DNA of 64,000 nt from the NCBI GenBank assembly GCA_016703325.1, contig JADJCH010000062.1:62001-126000 (forward strand), given 5' to 3'. Shown in pieces: positions 16,399 to 24,362 of the stretch (within the stretch, counting starts at the first letter, position 1; every line of letters begins with the position of its first letter). The stretch comes from Burkholderiales bacterium (GTDB lineage: Bacteria; Pseudomonadota; Gammaproteobacteria; Burkholderiales; Burkholderiaceae_C). Under the pieces are notes generated by a model that saw nothing but the letters and a program-made list of their open reading frames with translations, was not told where the DNA came from and did not search any database. The position numbers and the translations under genes are program-made.

Positions 16399-16444
16399 GG
16401 GCGGCCTCGACGGGCGTCGCGGGCCGCCACTGAAGGAGCTCCGC

Positions 16445-17530
16445 ATGGCCGATCTGTTCGACAACCCCATGGGCCTGATGGGTTTCGAGTTCGTCGAATT
16501 CGCCTCGCCCACCCCCAACCTGCTGGAACCGCTGTTCGAGCAGCTGGGCTTCTCGCTGGTCGCAAAGCACCGCAGCAAGGACGTGCTGCTGTACCGCCAG
16601 GGCGACATCAACTTCATCGTCAACCGCGAGCCCCGCAGCGTGGCCGGCTACTTCGCGGCCGAGCACGGGCCGAGTGCCTGCGGGCTGGCTTTCCGGGTGC
16701 GCGATTCGCACCACGCCTACTTCCGCGCACTGGAACTGGGCGCACAGCCGGTGGACATCCCCGCCGGGCCGATGGAGCTGAAGCTGCCGGCGATCAAGGG
16801 CATCGGCGGCGCGCCGCTGTACCTGATCGACCGCTACGCCGACGGCGCCTCGATCTACGACATCGACTTCGAGTTCCTGCCCGAATTCACCGACCCGGCC
16901 CGCCGCCATCCGGTGGGGCACGGCTTCACCTGCATCGACCACCTGACGCACAACGTCTACCGCGGCCGCATGGCGTTCTGGGGTGGCTTCTATGAGAAGG
17001 TCTTCAACTTCCGCGAGATCCGCTACTTCAACATCCAGGGCGAATACACCGGCCTGACCAGCCGGGCGATGACCGCGCCGGACGGGCTGATTCGCATTCC
17101 CTTGAACGAGGAATCCGGCAAGGGCGCTGGGCAGATCGAAGAGTTCCTGATGCAGTTCAACGGCGAGGGCATCCAGCACGTGGCGCTGCTCACCGACGAC
17201 CTGCTGGCCAGCGTGGACGCGCTGCAGATGGCCGGCATCCCGCTGATGACCGCACCCAACGACGTCTACTACGAGATGCTGGCCGAGCGCCTGCCCGGCC
17301 ACGGCGAACCGGTGCCCGAACTGCAGGCCCGCGGCATCCTGCTGGACGGTTCCACCGCAAATGGCGAAAAACGCCTGCTGCTGCAGATCTTCAGCCAGAC
17401 GCTGCTGGGGCCGGTGTTCTTCGAGTTCATCCAACGCAAGGCGGATGAAGGCTTCGGCGAGGGCAACTTCAAGGCCCTGTTCGAGAGCATGGAGCGCGAT
17501 CAGCTGCGCCGCGGCGTGATTTCGACCTGA
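16445..17530 (+). CDS. hppD: 4-hydroxyphenylpyruvate dioxygenase
   Basis: A 361-aa non-haem iron enzyme that converts 4-hydroxyphenylpyruvate to homogentisate in tyrosine breakdown. The two tandem vicinal-oxygen-chelate domains are visible. The facial-triad ligands are His in CIDHLTHNV, His in GIQHVALLTDD and Glu in PVFFEFIQRK. A good AAGGAG lies six bases before the ATG. Downstream homogentisate genes are not next to it; fabI follows after 185 bases. Confidence 0.95.
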   Translation: MADLFDNPMGLMGFEFVEFASPTPNLLEPLFEQLGFSLVAKHRSKDVLLYRQGDINFIVNREPRSVAGYFAAEHGPSACGLAFRVRDSHHAYFRALELGAQPVDIPAGPMELKLPAIKGIGGAPLYLIDRYADGASIYDIDFEFLPEFTDPARRHPVGHGFTCIDHLTHNVYRGRMAFWGGFYEKVFNFREIRYFNIQGEYTGLTSRAMTAPDGLIRIPLNEESGKGAGQIEEFLMQFNGEGIQHVALLTDDLLASVDALQMAGIPLMTAPNDVYYEMLAERLPGHGEPVPELQARGILLDGSTANGEKRLLLQIFSQTLLGPVFFEFIQRKADEGFGEGNFKALFESMERDQLRRGVIST

Positions 17531-17715
17531 GCCCGGCCCATCCAGCCCTCCAAGGCGTGCATCCCTCACGTCTTGGCGGCATGCGTCCTGCTTTTTGCTG
17601 CAGTGCACCAGGCTGTCATCCGACAGACCTGACAGGTGTGCAACATCGCCGGCCTCACCTGCCCCAGGCTTCCGGCTCCCCCTTGCACGAACTGCAGATT
17701 GAACAGGATCCGCTC

Positions 17716-18543
17716 ATGACCTCTCACTCCACTCCACTTGATCCGCTGCCCAAGGTCTGGGACCCCAACGACCGCATCGGCGACATGCTCAAGGGCAAGC
17801 GTGGCCTGGTGGTCGGTGTGGCCAATGCGCAGAGCATCGCCTTCGGCTGCGCCGCCAAGCTGCGCGCCTTTGGTGCCGAGATCGCGCTGACCTACCTCAA
17901 CGACAAGGCCCACCCCCATGTGGCGCCGCTGGCCGAGCAGATCCAGGCCGACCTGCTGCTGCCGCTGGACGTCACCCAGCCGGGGCAGATGCAGACCGTG
18001 TTTGAGCGCATCCGCGCCGAGTGGGGCACGCTGGATTTCGTCATCCACTCGATCGCTTTTGCGCCTCGGGCTGACCTGCACGGGCGCATCACCGACTGCT
18101 CGCAGGACGGCTTTTTGCAGGCCATGCAGGTGTCCTGTCACTCCTTCATCGAGATGGCGCGCCTGGCCGAGCCGCTGCTCAACCCCGGCAGCGCGCTGAT
18201 CACCATGAGCTACTACGGTGCCGACAAGGTGGTGAACCACTACAACCTGATGGGCCCGGTGAAGGCGGCGCTGGAGTCTTCCGTGCGCTACATGGCGCAC
18301 GAGCTGGGCGAGCGCGATATCCGCGTCTTCGCCGTGTCGCCCGGGCCGCTGCGCACCCGCGCCGCCTCGGGCATCGACCAGTTCGACGAGCTGATCGACA
18401 TGGCGGTCAAGCGCTCGCCCGGCCATCGCCTGGTGGACATCGCCGAAGTCGGCCGGGTGGTGGCCTTCCTGGTGGGCGGTGCCGCCTCCGGCATGACCGG
18501 CGATGTGATCTACGTGGACGCGGGCTTGCACCACGTGGCCTGA
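17716..18543 (+). CDS. fabI: Enoyl-[acyl-carrier-protein] reductase FabI
   Basis: A 275-aa short-chain-dehydrogenase-type enzyme that performs the last reduction of fatty acid elongation with NADH. The nucleotide-binding start KGKRGLVVGVANAQSIAFG is typical of FabI (GVAN..SIA). The catalytic residues sit in SYYGADKVVNHYNLMGPVKA (Tyr and Lys spaced as in FabI). The substrate-binding loop GPLRTRAASGIDQFD and the C terminus TGDVIYVDAGLH also match. The first 20 residues (MTSHSTPLDPLPKVWDPNDR) extend beyond the E. coli protein. The ATG at 17716 is preferred over an upstream in-frame codon at 17557. Confidence 0.92.
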   Translation: MTSHSTPLDPLPKVWDPNDRIGDMLKGKRGLVVGVANAQSIAFGCAAKLRAFGAEIALTYLNDKAHPHVAPLAEQIQADLLLPLDVTQPGQMQTVFERIRAEWGTLDFVIHSIAFAPRADLHGRITDCSQDGFLQAMQVSCHSFIEMARLAEPLLNPGSALITMSYYGADKVVNHYNLMGPVKAALESSVRYMAHELGERDIRVFAVSPGPLRTRAASGIDQFDELIDMAVKRSPGHRLVDIAEVGRVVAFLVGGAASGMTGDVIYVDAGLHHVA

Positions 18544-18617
18544 CGCCCGGTGGGTCCAAGGTGAGGCCGGCCGGGCCGGGCCGCGCGGCTGGCCCGACTC
18601 CTGCACACTGGCGGACC

Positions 18618-20102
18618 ATGAGGACCATGAACGCCCCCACCTCCGGACCTGCTGCCAACCCCGCCGCCCCGATCCTGGTCCACCAGGCCGAGCTGCTGGC
18701 CACCTTCGATGACGCCCGGCGCGAGCTGCGCGGCGGCAGCCTGCTGCTGCGCGGGCAGGCGGTGGAGGGGGTTTACCCCGCCGGCGCAGTACCGCCCGAG
18801 GTGCTGGACGAGGTGCGCCAGCGCGGCGAGCTGATCGACGCCCGCAACCATGTGGTCACGCCCGGCCTGGTGAACACCCACCACCACATGGTCCAGTCGC
18901 TGACCCGGGCGGTGCCCGCGGCGCAGAACGCAGAGCTGTTCGGCTGGTTGAAGACGCTGTACCCGATCTGGGCCGGCCTCACCCCGGAGATGGTGCAGGT
19001 GTCCACCCAGGTGGCGATGGCCGAGCTGCTGATGAGCGGCTGCACCACCAGCTCCGACCACCTCTACCTCTACCCCAACGGCGTGCGGCTGGACGACAGC
19101 ATTGAAGCTGCGGTGGAAGTGGGCATGCGCTTTCATGCCGCGCGCGGCAGCATGAGCGTGGGCGAGTCGGCCGGTGGCCTGCCGCCGGACGCGCTGGTGG
19201 AGGACGAGGCCGACATCCTGGCCGACACGCAGCGGCTGATCGAGACCTACCACGACGCCGACCGCTACAGCCGATTGCGGGTAGTGGCCGCCCCCTGCTC
19301 ACCGTTTTCCGTCAGCCCGCAGCTGATGCGCGACTCGGCCGCGCTGGCGCGCAGCCTGGGCACCCGGCTGCACACCCACCTGGCGGAGAACGACCACGAT
19401 CTGGCCTACAGCCAGGCGAAGTTCGGCATGACGCCGGTGCAGTACGCCGAAAGCGTGGGCTGGCTGGGCGAGGACGTCTGGCATGCCCACTGCGTCAAGC
19501 TGGATGCCGAGGGCATCGCCCGCTTCGCCGCCACCGGCACCGGGGTGGCGCACTGCCCCTGCAGCAACATGCGGCTGGCCTCCGGCATCGCCCCGGTGCG
19601 GCGCATGCTCGACGCCGGTGTGCCGGTGGGCCTGGGCGTGGACGGCAGCGCCAGCAACGACGCCGCGCACCTGCTCAACGAGGCCCGCCAGGCGTTGCTG
19701 CTGGCGCGCGTCGACCGTGCGATGCAGCCGCCGCAGACCGGCGGCGACGGGCAGTGGCGTTACGGCTGCGACCTGGGTCCGGCAGAGATGACGGCCCGCC
19801 ACGCGCTGGAGATCGCCACTCGCGGGGGCGCAAAGGTGCTGGGCCGCGACGACATCGGCCACCTGGCCCCCGGCATGGCCGCCGACCTGGTGCTCTGGCG
19901 GCTGGACGGCCTGGCGATGGCCGGTGGCGCGGTGCACGACCCACTGGCCGCCCTGCTGCTGTGCGCCAGCCCGCAGGCCGACTGGGTGCTGGTCGATGGG
20001 CAGGTGCTGCTGCACGAAGGCCAGCTCACCACCCTGGACCTGCGCCCGCTGATCGAGCGGCACAACCGACTGGCTGTGGAACTGGTGAACCGGGCGGGCT
20101 GA
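18618..20102 (+). CDS. 8-oxoguanine deaminase-like amidohydrolase
   Basis: A 494-aa metal-dependent hydrolase of the TRZ/ATZ (guanine deaminase-like) group. Metal and catalytic motifs are in order: VNTHHHM, HTHLAEND, HCPCSNMRLASG and GVDGSASND. The last two blocks are typical of proteins annotated as 8-oxoguanine deaminases, which convert 8-oxoguanine to urate; other aminopurine or aromatic-amine substrates remain possible. ATG 18618 or 18627 may be the start; neither has a strong ribosome site. The ABC transporter for a small organic solute that follows fits uptake and salvage of oxidised purines. Confidence 0.82.
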   Translation: MRTMNAPTSGPAANPAAPILVHQAELLATFDDARRELRGGSLLLRGQAVEGVYPAGAVPPEVLDEVRQRGELIDARNHVVTPGLVNTHHHMVQSLTRAVPAAQNAELFGWLKTLYPIWAGLTPEMVQVSTQVAMAELLMSGCTTSSDHLYLYPNGVRLDDSIEAAVEVGMRFHAARGSMSVGESAGGLPPDALVEDEADILADTQRLIETYHDADRYSRLRVVAAPCSPFSVSPQLMRDSAALARSLGTRLHTHLAENDHDLAYSQAKFGMTPVQYAESVGWLGEDVWHAHCVKLDAEGIARFAATGTGVAHCPCSNMRLASGIAPVRRMLDAGVPVGLGVDGSASNDAAHLLNEARQALLLARVDRAMQPPQTGGDGQWRYGCDLGPAEMTARHALEIATRGGAKVLGRDDIGHLAPGMAADLVLWRLDGLAMAGGAVHDPLAALLLCASPQADWVLVDGQVLLHEGQLTTLDLRPLIERHNRLAVELVNRAG

Positions 20103-20296
20103 CCGCCTTGCCGACGCACCTTGGCAGTGCACCGCGTCGCGCGGCAGCGCTTCCGCACAGGCGCACCACTGCGGTGCAAACGCCACAAAAAAGGTTCACC
20201 CCGGTTCTCTAGCCCGGCGGCCACACCGGCGCACCACCGACCGGCCTCGCGCACGGGAATTGCAGTGTCTCCACCAAACCACTGGAGAGCTCGCTC

Positions 20297-21355
20297 ATGA
20301 CCGCACCGCAGGCCACCCGCCGCCGCCTCATCACGCTGACCACCACCCTGTGCAGCCTGGCCTGCGCCGCCTTGCTGACCGCCCAGCCGGTGCTGGCGCA
20401 GGAGATGCCCGTCAAGTTCCAGCTCGACTGGCGCTTCGAAGGCCCCTCCGCCCTGTTCCTGGTGCCCGCCGCCAAGGGTCACTTCAAGGCCGAGAAGCTC
20501 AACGTCACCATCGACGCCGGCAACGGCTCCGGCGCGGCGGTCACCCGGGTGGCCAGCGGCAGCTACGACATGGGTTTCGCCGACCTGGCCGCGCTGATGG
20601 AATTCCACGCCAACAACCCCACCGCGCCCAACAAGCCGGTGGCGGTGATGATGGTCTACAACAACACCCCCGCAGCGGTGCTCGCGCTGAAGAAGAGCGG
20701 CATCGCCAAGCCGGCGGACCTGGCCGGCAAGAAGCTGGGCGCACCGGTGTTCGACGCCGGCCGCAAGGCCTGGCCCATCTTTGCCAAGGCCAACGGCATC
20801 GCCAACGTGACCTGGATCGGCATGGACCCCTCGCTGCGCGAAACCATGCTGGTGCGTGGCGACATCGACGCCATCACCGGCTTTTCCTTCACCTCCCTCC
20901 TGAACCTGGAGGCCCGCGGCGTGAAGACCGAGGAGATCGTCGTGCTGCCCTACCCGGCGCACGGGGTGAAGCTCTACGGCAACGCCATCATCGTCGGGCA
21001 GGACTTCCTGAAGAAGAACCCGGAGGCGGTCAAAGCCTTCCTGCGCGCCTTCACCAAGGGGGTGAAGGACGTGATCGCCGACCCGAAGGCGGCCATCGCC
21101 TCCGTCAAGGAGCGCGACGGCATCATCAACGCCGACCTGGAACTGCGCCGCCTGAAGCTGGCGATGGACGCCTCGGTGCTGACGCCGGACGCCCGGGCCG
21201 AGGGCTTCGGTGAGGTCAAAGGCCCGCGCCTGAGCCTGATGGCCAGCCAGGTATCGGACGCCTTCGCCACCAAGGAGCGGGTCAACGCCGAGGCGGTCTG
21301 GAGCGGCGGCTACCTGCCCACCGCCGCCGAGCGCGCGATCTTCCCGAAGAAGTGA
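20297..21355 (+). CDS. ABC transporter substrate-binding protein, NMT1/THI5-like
   Basis: A 352-aa periplasmic binding protein. A signal peptide is visible at residues 1-35 (RRRLITLTTTLC ... QPVLAQ). The mature part follows the NitT/TauT/SsuA pattern: KFQLDWRFEGPSALFLVPAAKG, GNGSGAAVTRVASGSYDMGFAD, and LKKNPEAVKAFLRAFTKG. These proteins bind sulfonates, pyrimidine precursors or similar compounds. It is followed seven bases later by the ATPase. The upstream deaminase suggests a nucleobase-like ligand, which is inference. Confidence 0.88.
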   Translation: MTAPQATRRRLITLTTTLCSLACAALLTAQPVLAQEMPVKFQLDWRFEGPSALFLVPAAKGHFKAEKLNVTIDAGNGSGAAVTRVASGSYDMGFADLAALMEFHANNPTAPNKPVAVMMVYNNTPAAVLALKKSGIAKPADLAGKKLGAPVFDAGRKAWPIFAKANGIANVTWIGMDPSLRETMLVRGDIDAITGFSFTSLLNLEARGVKTEEIVVLPYPAHGVKLYGNAIIVGQDFLKKNPEAVKAFLRAFTKGVKDVIADPKAAIASVKERDGIINADLELRRLKLAMDASVLTPDARAEGFGEVKGPRLSLMASQVSDAFATKERVNAEAVWSGGYLPTAAERAIFPKK

Positions 21356-21362
21356 GGCCGGC

Positions 21363-22184
21363 ATGGCCCACTTCGTCGACTTCCGCGGCGTCTGGCTGGC
21401 CTACAACGACGAGCTGCTCGCCCAGGGCCACTTCGCGGTGGAGGACATCCACCTGCAGGTGAAGGAGGGCGAGTTCATCGCCATCGTCGGCCCCTCGGGC
21501 TGCGGCAAGTCCACCTTCATGAAGCTGGCCACCGGGCTGAAGCGGCCCAGCCGGGGCACGATCGAGATCGCCGGGCGGGAGGTGGACGGGCCGTTGAAGA
21601 TCACCGGCATGGCCTTCCAGGCGCCCAGCCTGCTGCCCTGGCGCACGACAGTGGCCAACGTGATGCTGCCGCTGGAGATCGTGGAGCCCTACCGCTCCAC
21701 CTTCAAGCAAAAAAAGGCGGAGTACGAGGCCAAGGCCCGCAAGCTGCTGCAAAGCGTCGGCCTGGGCGGCTACGAGGACAAGTTTCCCTGGCAGCTCTCC
21801 GGCGGCATGCAGCAGCGCGCCAGCATCTGCCGCGCGCTGATCCACGAGCCGAAGATGCTGCTGCTGGACGAGCCCTTCGGCGCGCTGGACGCCTTCACCC
21901 GCGAGGAGCTGTGGTGCACGCTGCGCGACCTGCAGGCGACGCAGAAGTTCAACGTCATCCTGGTCACCCACGACCTGCGCGAGAGCGTCTTCCTGGCCGA
22001 CACGGTGTACGTCATGAGCAAGAGCCCCGGGCGCTTCGTGGTGAAGCGCGAGATCGACCTGCCCCGCCCCCGCGACCTGGAAGTGACCTACACCCCTGAG
22101 TTCACCGACATCGTGCACGAGCTGCGCGGCCACATCGGCGCGATGCGCAAGCCGGCCGCTTCTGGCTCGGAGGTGGCGCAATGA
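21363..22184 (+). CDS. ABC transporter ATP-binding protein, NitT/TauT type
   Basis: A 273-aa ATPase. Walker A is GPSGCGKST, the Q-loop is AFQAPSLLPWRTTVANV, the signature is LSGGMQQRASICRAL, and Walker B is LLLDEPFGALDAFTREELW, all typical of SsuB/TauB-like subunits. The stop overlaps the permease start (ATGA), so the two are coupled. It forms an operon with the binding protein and permease. Confidence 0.93.
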   Translation: MAHFVDFRGVWLAYNDELLAQGHFAVEDIHLQVKEGEFIAIVGPSGCGKSTFMKLATGLKRPSRGTIEIAGREVDGPLKITGMAFQAPSLLPWRTTVANVMLPLEIVEPYRSTFKQKKAEYEAKARKLLQSVGLGGYEDKFPWQLSGGMQQRASICRALIHEPKMLLLDEPFGALDAFTREELWCTLRDLQATQKFNVILVTHDLRESVFLADTVYVMSKSPGRFVVKREIDLPRPRDLEVTYTPEFTDIVHELRGHIGAMRKPAASGSEVAQ

Positions 22185-22951
22185 TGTCCAGGAAGTCCCT
22201 CGAACAGGCCTCGCCCTGGATCCTCCTGGTGCTGGTGCTGCTGGTCTGGGAGCTGTTGTGCCGCGCCTTCAACGTGTCGGAGTTTGTCTTTCCGAGCCCT
22301 TCCAAGATCGCCCTGGCGCTGCAGGATCAGGCCGGATTGATCGCCGGCCACGCCTGGCGCACCTTCTGGGTGACGATGGCCGGCTTCGGCCTGTCCATCG
22401 TCGTGGGCGTGCTGCTGGGCTTTCTGATCGGCAGCTCGCGGCTGGCCTACACCGCCGTCTACCCGCTGATGACCGGCTTCAACGCCCTGCCCAAGGCGGC
22501 CTTCGTGCCCATCCTGGTGGTGTGGTTCGGCATCGGCGTCGGCCCGGCGGTGATCACCGCCTTCCTGATCAGCTTCTTCCCGATCATGGTCAACATCGCC
22601 ACCGGTCTGGCGACGCTGGAGCCGGAGCTGGAGGACGTGCTGCGGGTGCTGGGCGCCAAACGCTGGGACGTGCTCACCAAGGTGGGCCTGCCGCGCTCGC
22701 TGCCCTATTTCTACGGCTCCTTGAAGGTGGCGATCACGCTGGCCTTCGTCGGCACCACGGTGTCGGAGATGACCGCGGCCAACGAGGGCATCGGCTACCT
22801 GCTGATCAGCGCAGGCAGCTCGATGCAGATGGGCCTGGCCTTCGCCGGCCTGGTGGTGGTGGGTGCGATGGCGATGGCGATGTACGAGTTCTTCTCCATC
22901 GTCGAGCGGCGCACCACCGGCTGGGCGCACCGGGGCTCGCAGGGTCACTGA
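22181..22951 (+). CDS. ABC transporter permease, NitT/TauT type
   Basis: A 256-aa inner-membrane protein with about six membrane segments. The EAA loop that contacts the ATPase is visible (EDVLRVLGAKRWDVLTKVGL). The N-terminal LLVWELLCRAFNVSEFVFPSP segment is typical of the SsuC/TauC class. It starts four bases inside the ATPase gene. It converges on the DMT transporter with a 7-base overlap (22945-22951). Confidence 0.92.
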   Translation: MMSRKSLEQASPWILLVLVLLVWELLCRAFNVSEFVFPSPSKIALALQDQAGLIAGHAWRTFWVTMAGFGLSIVVGVLLGFLIGSSRLAYTAVYPLMTGFNALPKAAFVPILVVWFGIGVGPAVITAFLISFFPIMVNIATGLATLEPELEDVLRVLGAKRWDVLTKVGLPRSLPYFYGSLKVAITLAFVGTTVSEMTAANEGIGYLLISAGSSMQMGLAFAGLVVVGAMAMAMYEFFSIVERRTTGWAHRGSQGH

Positions 22952-23835
22952 GGGGTGGAGGTCGGCTCCTTGCGTCGCGGCCACACCCCGGTGGCCAGCG
23001 CGGTGCCGGCCAGCACCACCGCGCCACCCAGTGCCATGCGCAGGGTGAATACCTCGTCCAGCAGCAGCGCGCCCCAGACGGTGGCGAACAGCGGCACCAG
23101 GTAGGTCACCGTCACCGCCCGCGCCGGGCCCACCCGGGCCAGCAGGCGGAAGTACAGCAGGTAGGCCAAAGCGGTGCAGCCCACGCCCAAAGCCAGTGCG
23201 GAGCCCCAGGCCGCCGCACCGGGCAGGGTCGCCGGCCAGAGCCACAGCGCAAAGGGCGTCAGCACTGCGGCGGCGGCCACCTGGGAACCGGTAGCGCTGA
23301 CCAGTGCCGGCACGCCCACGGTGTGGCGACGGGCGTAGTTGGCGGCAAAACCGTAGCTCAGCGCCGCGCAAAGACTGGCCAGCAAGGCCCAGCCGCTGCC
23401 GCCGGGCTTGAAGTCGGCCTGGTCCGCAGCCAGCACCACCACACCGGCCAGCCCCAGCAGCAGGCCGACCAGCCGAGGCGGCGTGAGGCGCTCGCGCAGC
23501 CACAGCGCCGCCACCACGGCGGTGAAGATCGGCGTGGTGGCGTTCAGGATGGCCGCCAGCCCAGCGGTGATCGACAGCGTCGCCCAGGCGATCAGCACGA
23601 AGGGCAGCGCGGAGTTGCTCAGGCCCATCACCGCCATCACGCCGGCCCGGGCACGCAACTCGCCGCCCTGCCGCCGGGCCAGCAGCAGCGGCAGCAGGCA
23701 GGCGCTGGCGATCACCACCCGCAGCCACATCAGGGGCACCGCCCCGAAGGCCGGCGCCGCATGGCGCATGAAGAGGAAGGAGCCGCCCCACAGGGCGGCC
23801 AGCAGCAGCAGGTCGGCCAGGTCGCGGGGCTTCAA
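22945..23835 (-). CDS. EamA/DMT-family transporter in DNA-repair operon
   Basis: A 296-aa membrane protein with ten hydrophobic segments and two EamA repeats (LLLAALWGGSFLFMRHAAPAFG in the first, VTYLVPLFATVWGALLLDEVF in the second). The start is TTG at 23835, overlapping the ogt stop (TTGA). Upstream sequence in this frame lies inside ogt and is not transporter-like. It is the third gene of a minus-strand operon with ogt and the Ada-AlkA fusion. A link between a metabolite exporter and alkylation repair is not established; the operon may be only economical packing. Confidence 0.87.
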   Translation of the reverse strand: MKPRDLADLLLLAALWGGSFLFMRHAAPAFGAVPLMWLRVVIASACLLPLLLARRQGGELRARAGVMAVMGLSNSALPFVLIAWATLSITAGLAAILNATTPIFTAVVAALWLRERLTPPRLVGLLLGLAGVVVLAADQADFKPGGSGWALLASLCAALSYGFAANYARRHTVGVPALVSATGSQVAAAAVLTPFALWLWPATLPGAAAWGSALALGVGCTALAYLLYFRLLARVGPARAVTVTYLVPLFATVWGALLLDEVFTLRMALGGAVVLAGTALATGVWPRRKEPTSTPQ

Positions 23836-24362
23836 GCCGCTGCCTCCACCGAGCGTTGGCGCTGCCACAGCAGCGGCGCGCCGGCCTCGAAGGCCAGCAG
23901 CGCGCGCTTGCGGTCCAGCCCGCTGGCGAAACCGGTGAGCGCGCCGTCGCGGCCCAGCAGGCGGTGGCAGGGCACGATCAGCGTCAGCGGGTTGCGCCCC
24001 GTGGCGGCGCCCACCGCCCGCACGGCTCTGGGCCGGCCGATGGCCGCCGCCACCTCGCCGTAGGAGCGGGTGGCGCCCCAGCCGACGCGGGCGATCTCGC
24101 GCCACACCGCCTGCTGGAAATCGGTGCCGCGCGGCGCCAGCGGCAGGTCGAAGCCGCGGCGACGCCCGGCAAACCAGTCGTCCAGCTGGGCGGCCACCTG
24201 CTGCAGCAGCGCATCGCCATCGTCGCGCCGCCAGGCCGGGTCGGGCCCGTGCACATGCTTGTCGCCGTCGAACCAGGCGCCCACCACGCCCCGGTCGTCA
24301 GCGGCCAGCAGCATGCGACCCAGCGGGCTGCGGTGGTGGGTCCAGCGGGTGGGGTCGGTCAT
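23832..24362 (-). CDS. ogt: Methylated-DNA-[protein]-cysteine S-methyltransferase
   Basis: A 176-aa suicide repair protein that takes methyl groups from O6-methylguanine. The active site PCHR is present (LIVPCHRLLG), preceded by the DNA-binding helix SYGEVAAAIGRPRAVRAVGAA and followed by LTGFASGLDRKRALL. The ATG at 24362 overlaps the stop of the upstream Ada-AlkA gene (ATGA), so the pair is translationally coupled. A longer open frame to 24419 lies inside that gene and is rejected. Confidence 0.93.
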   Translation of the reverse strand: MTDPTRWTHHRSPLGRMLLAADDRGVVGAWFDGDKHVHGPDPAWRRDDGDALLQQVAAQLDDWFAGRRRGFDLPLAPRGTDFQQAVWREIARVGWGATRSYGEVAAAIGRPRAVRAVGAATGRNPLTLIVPCHRLLGRDGALTGFASGLDRKRALLAFEAGAPLLWQRQRSVEAAA

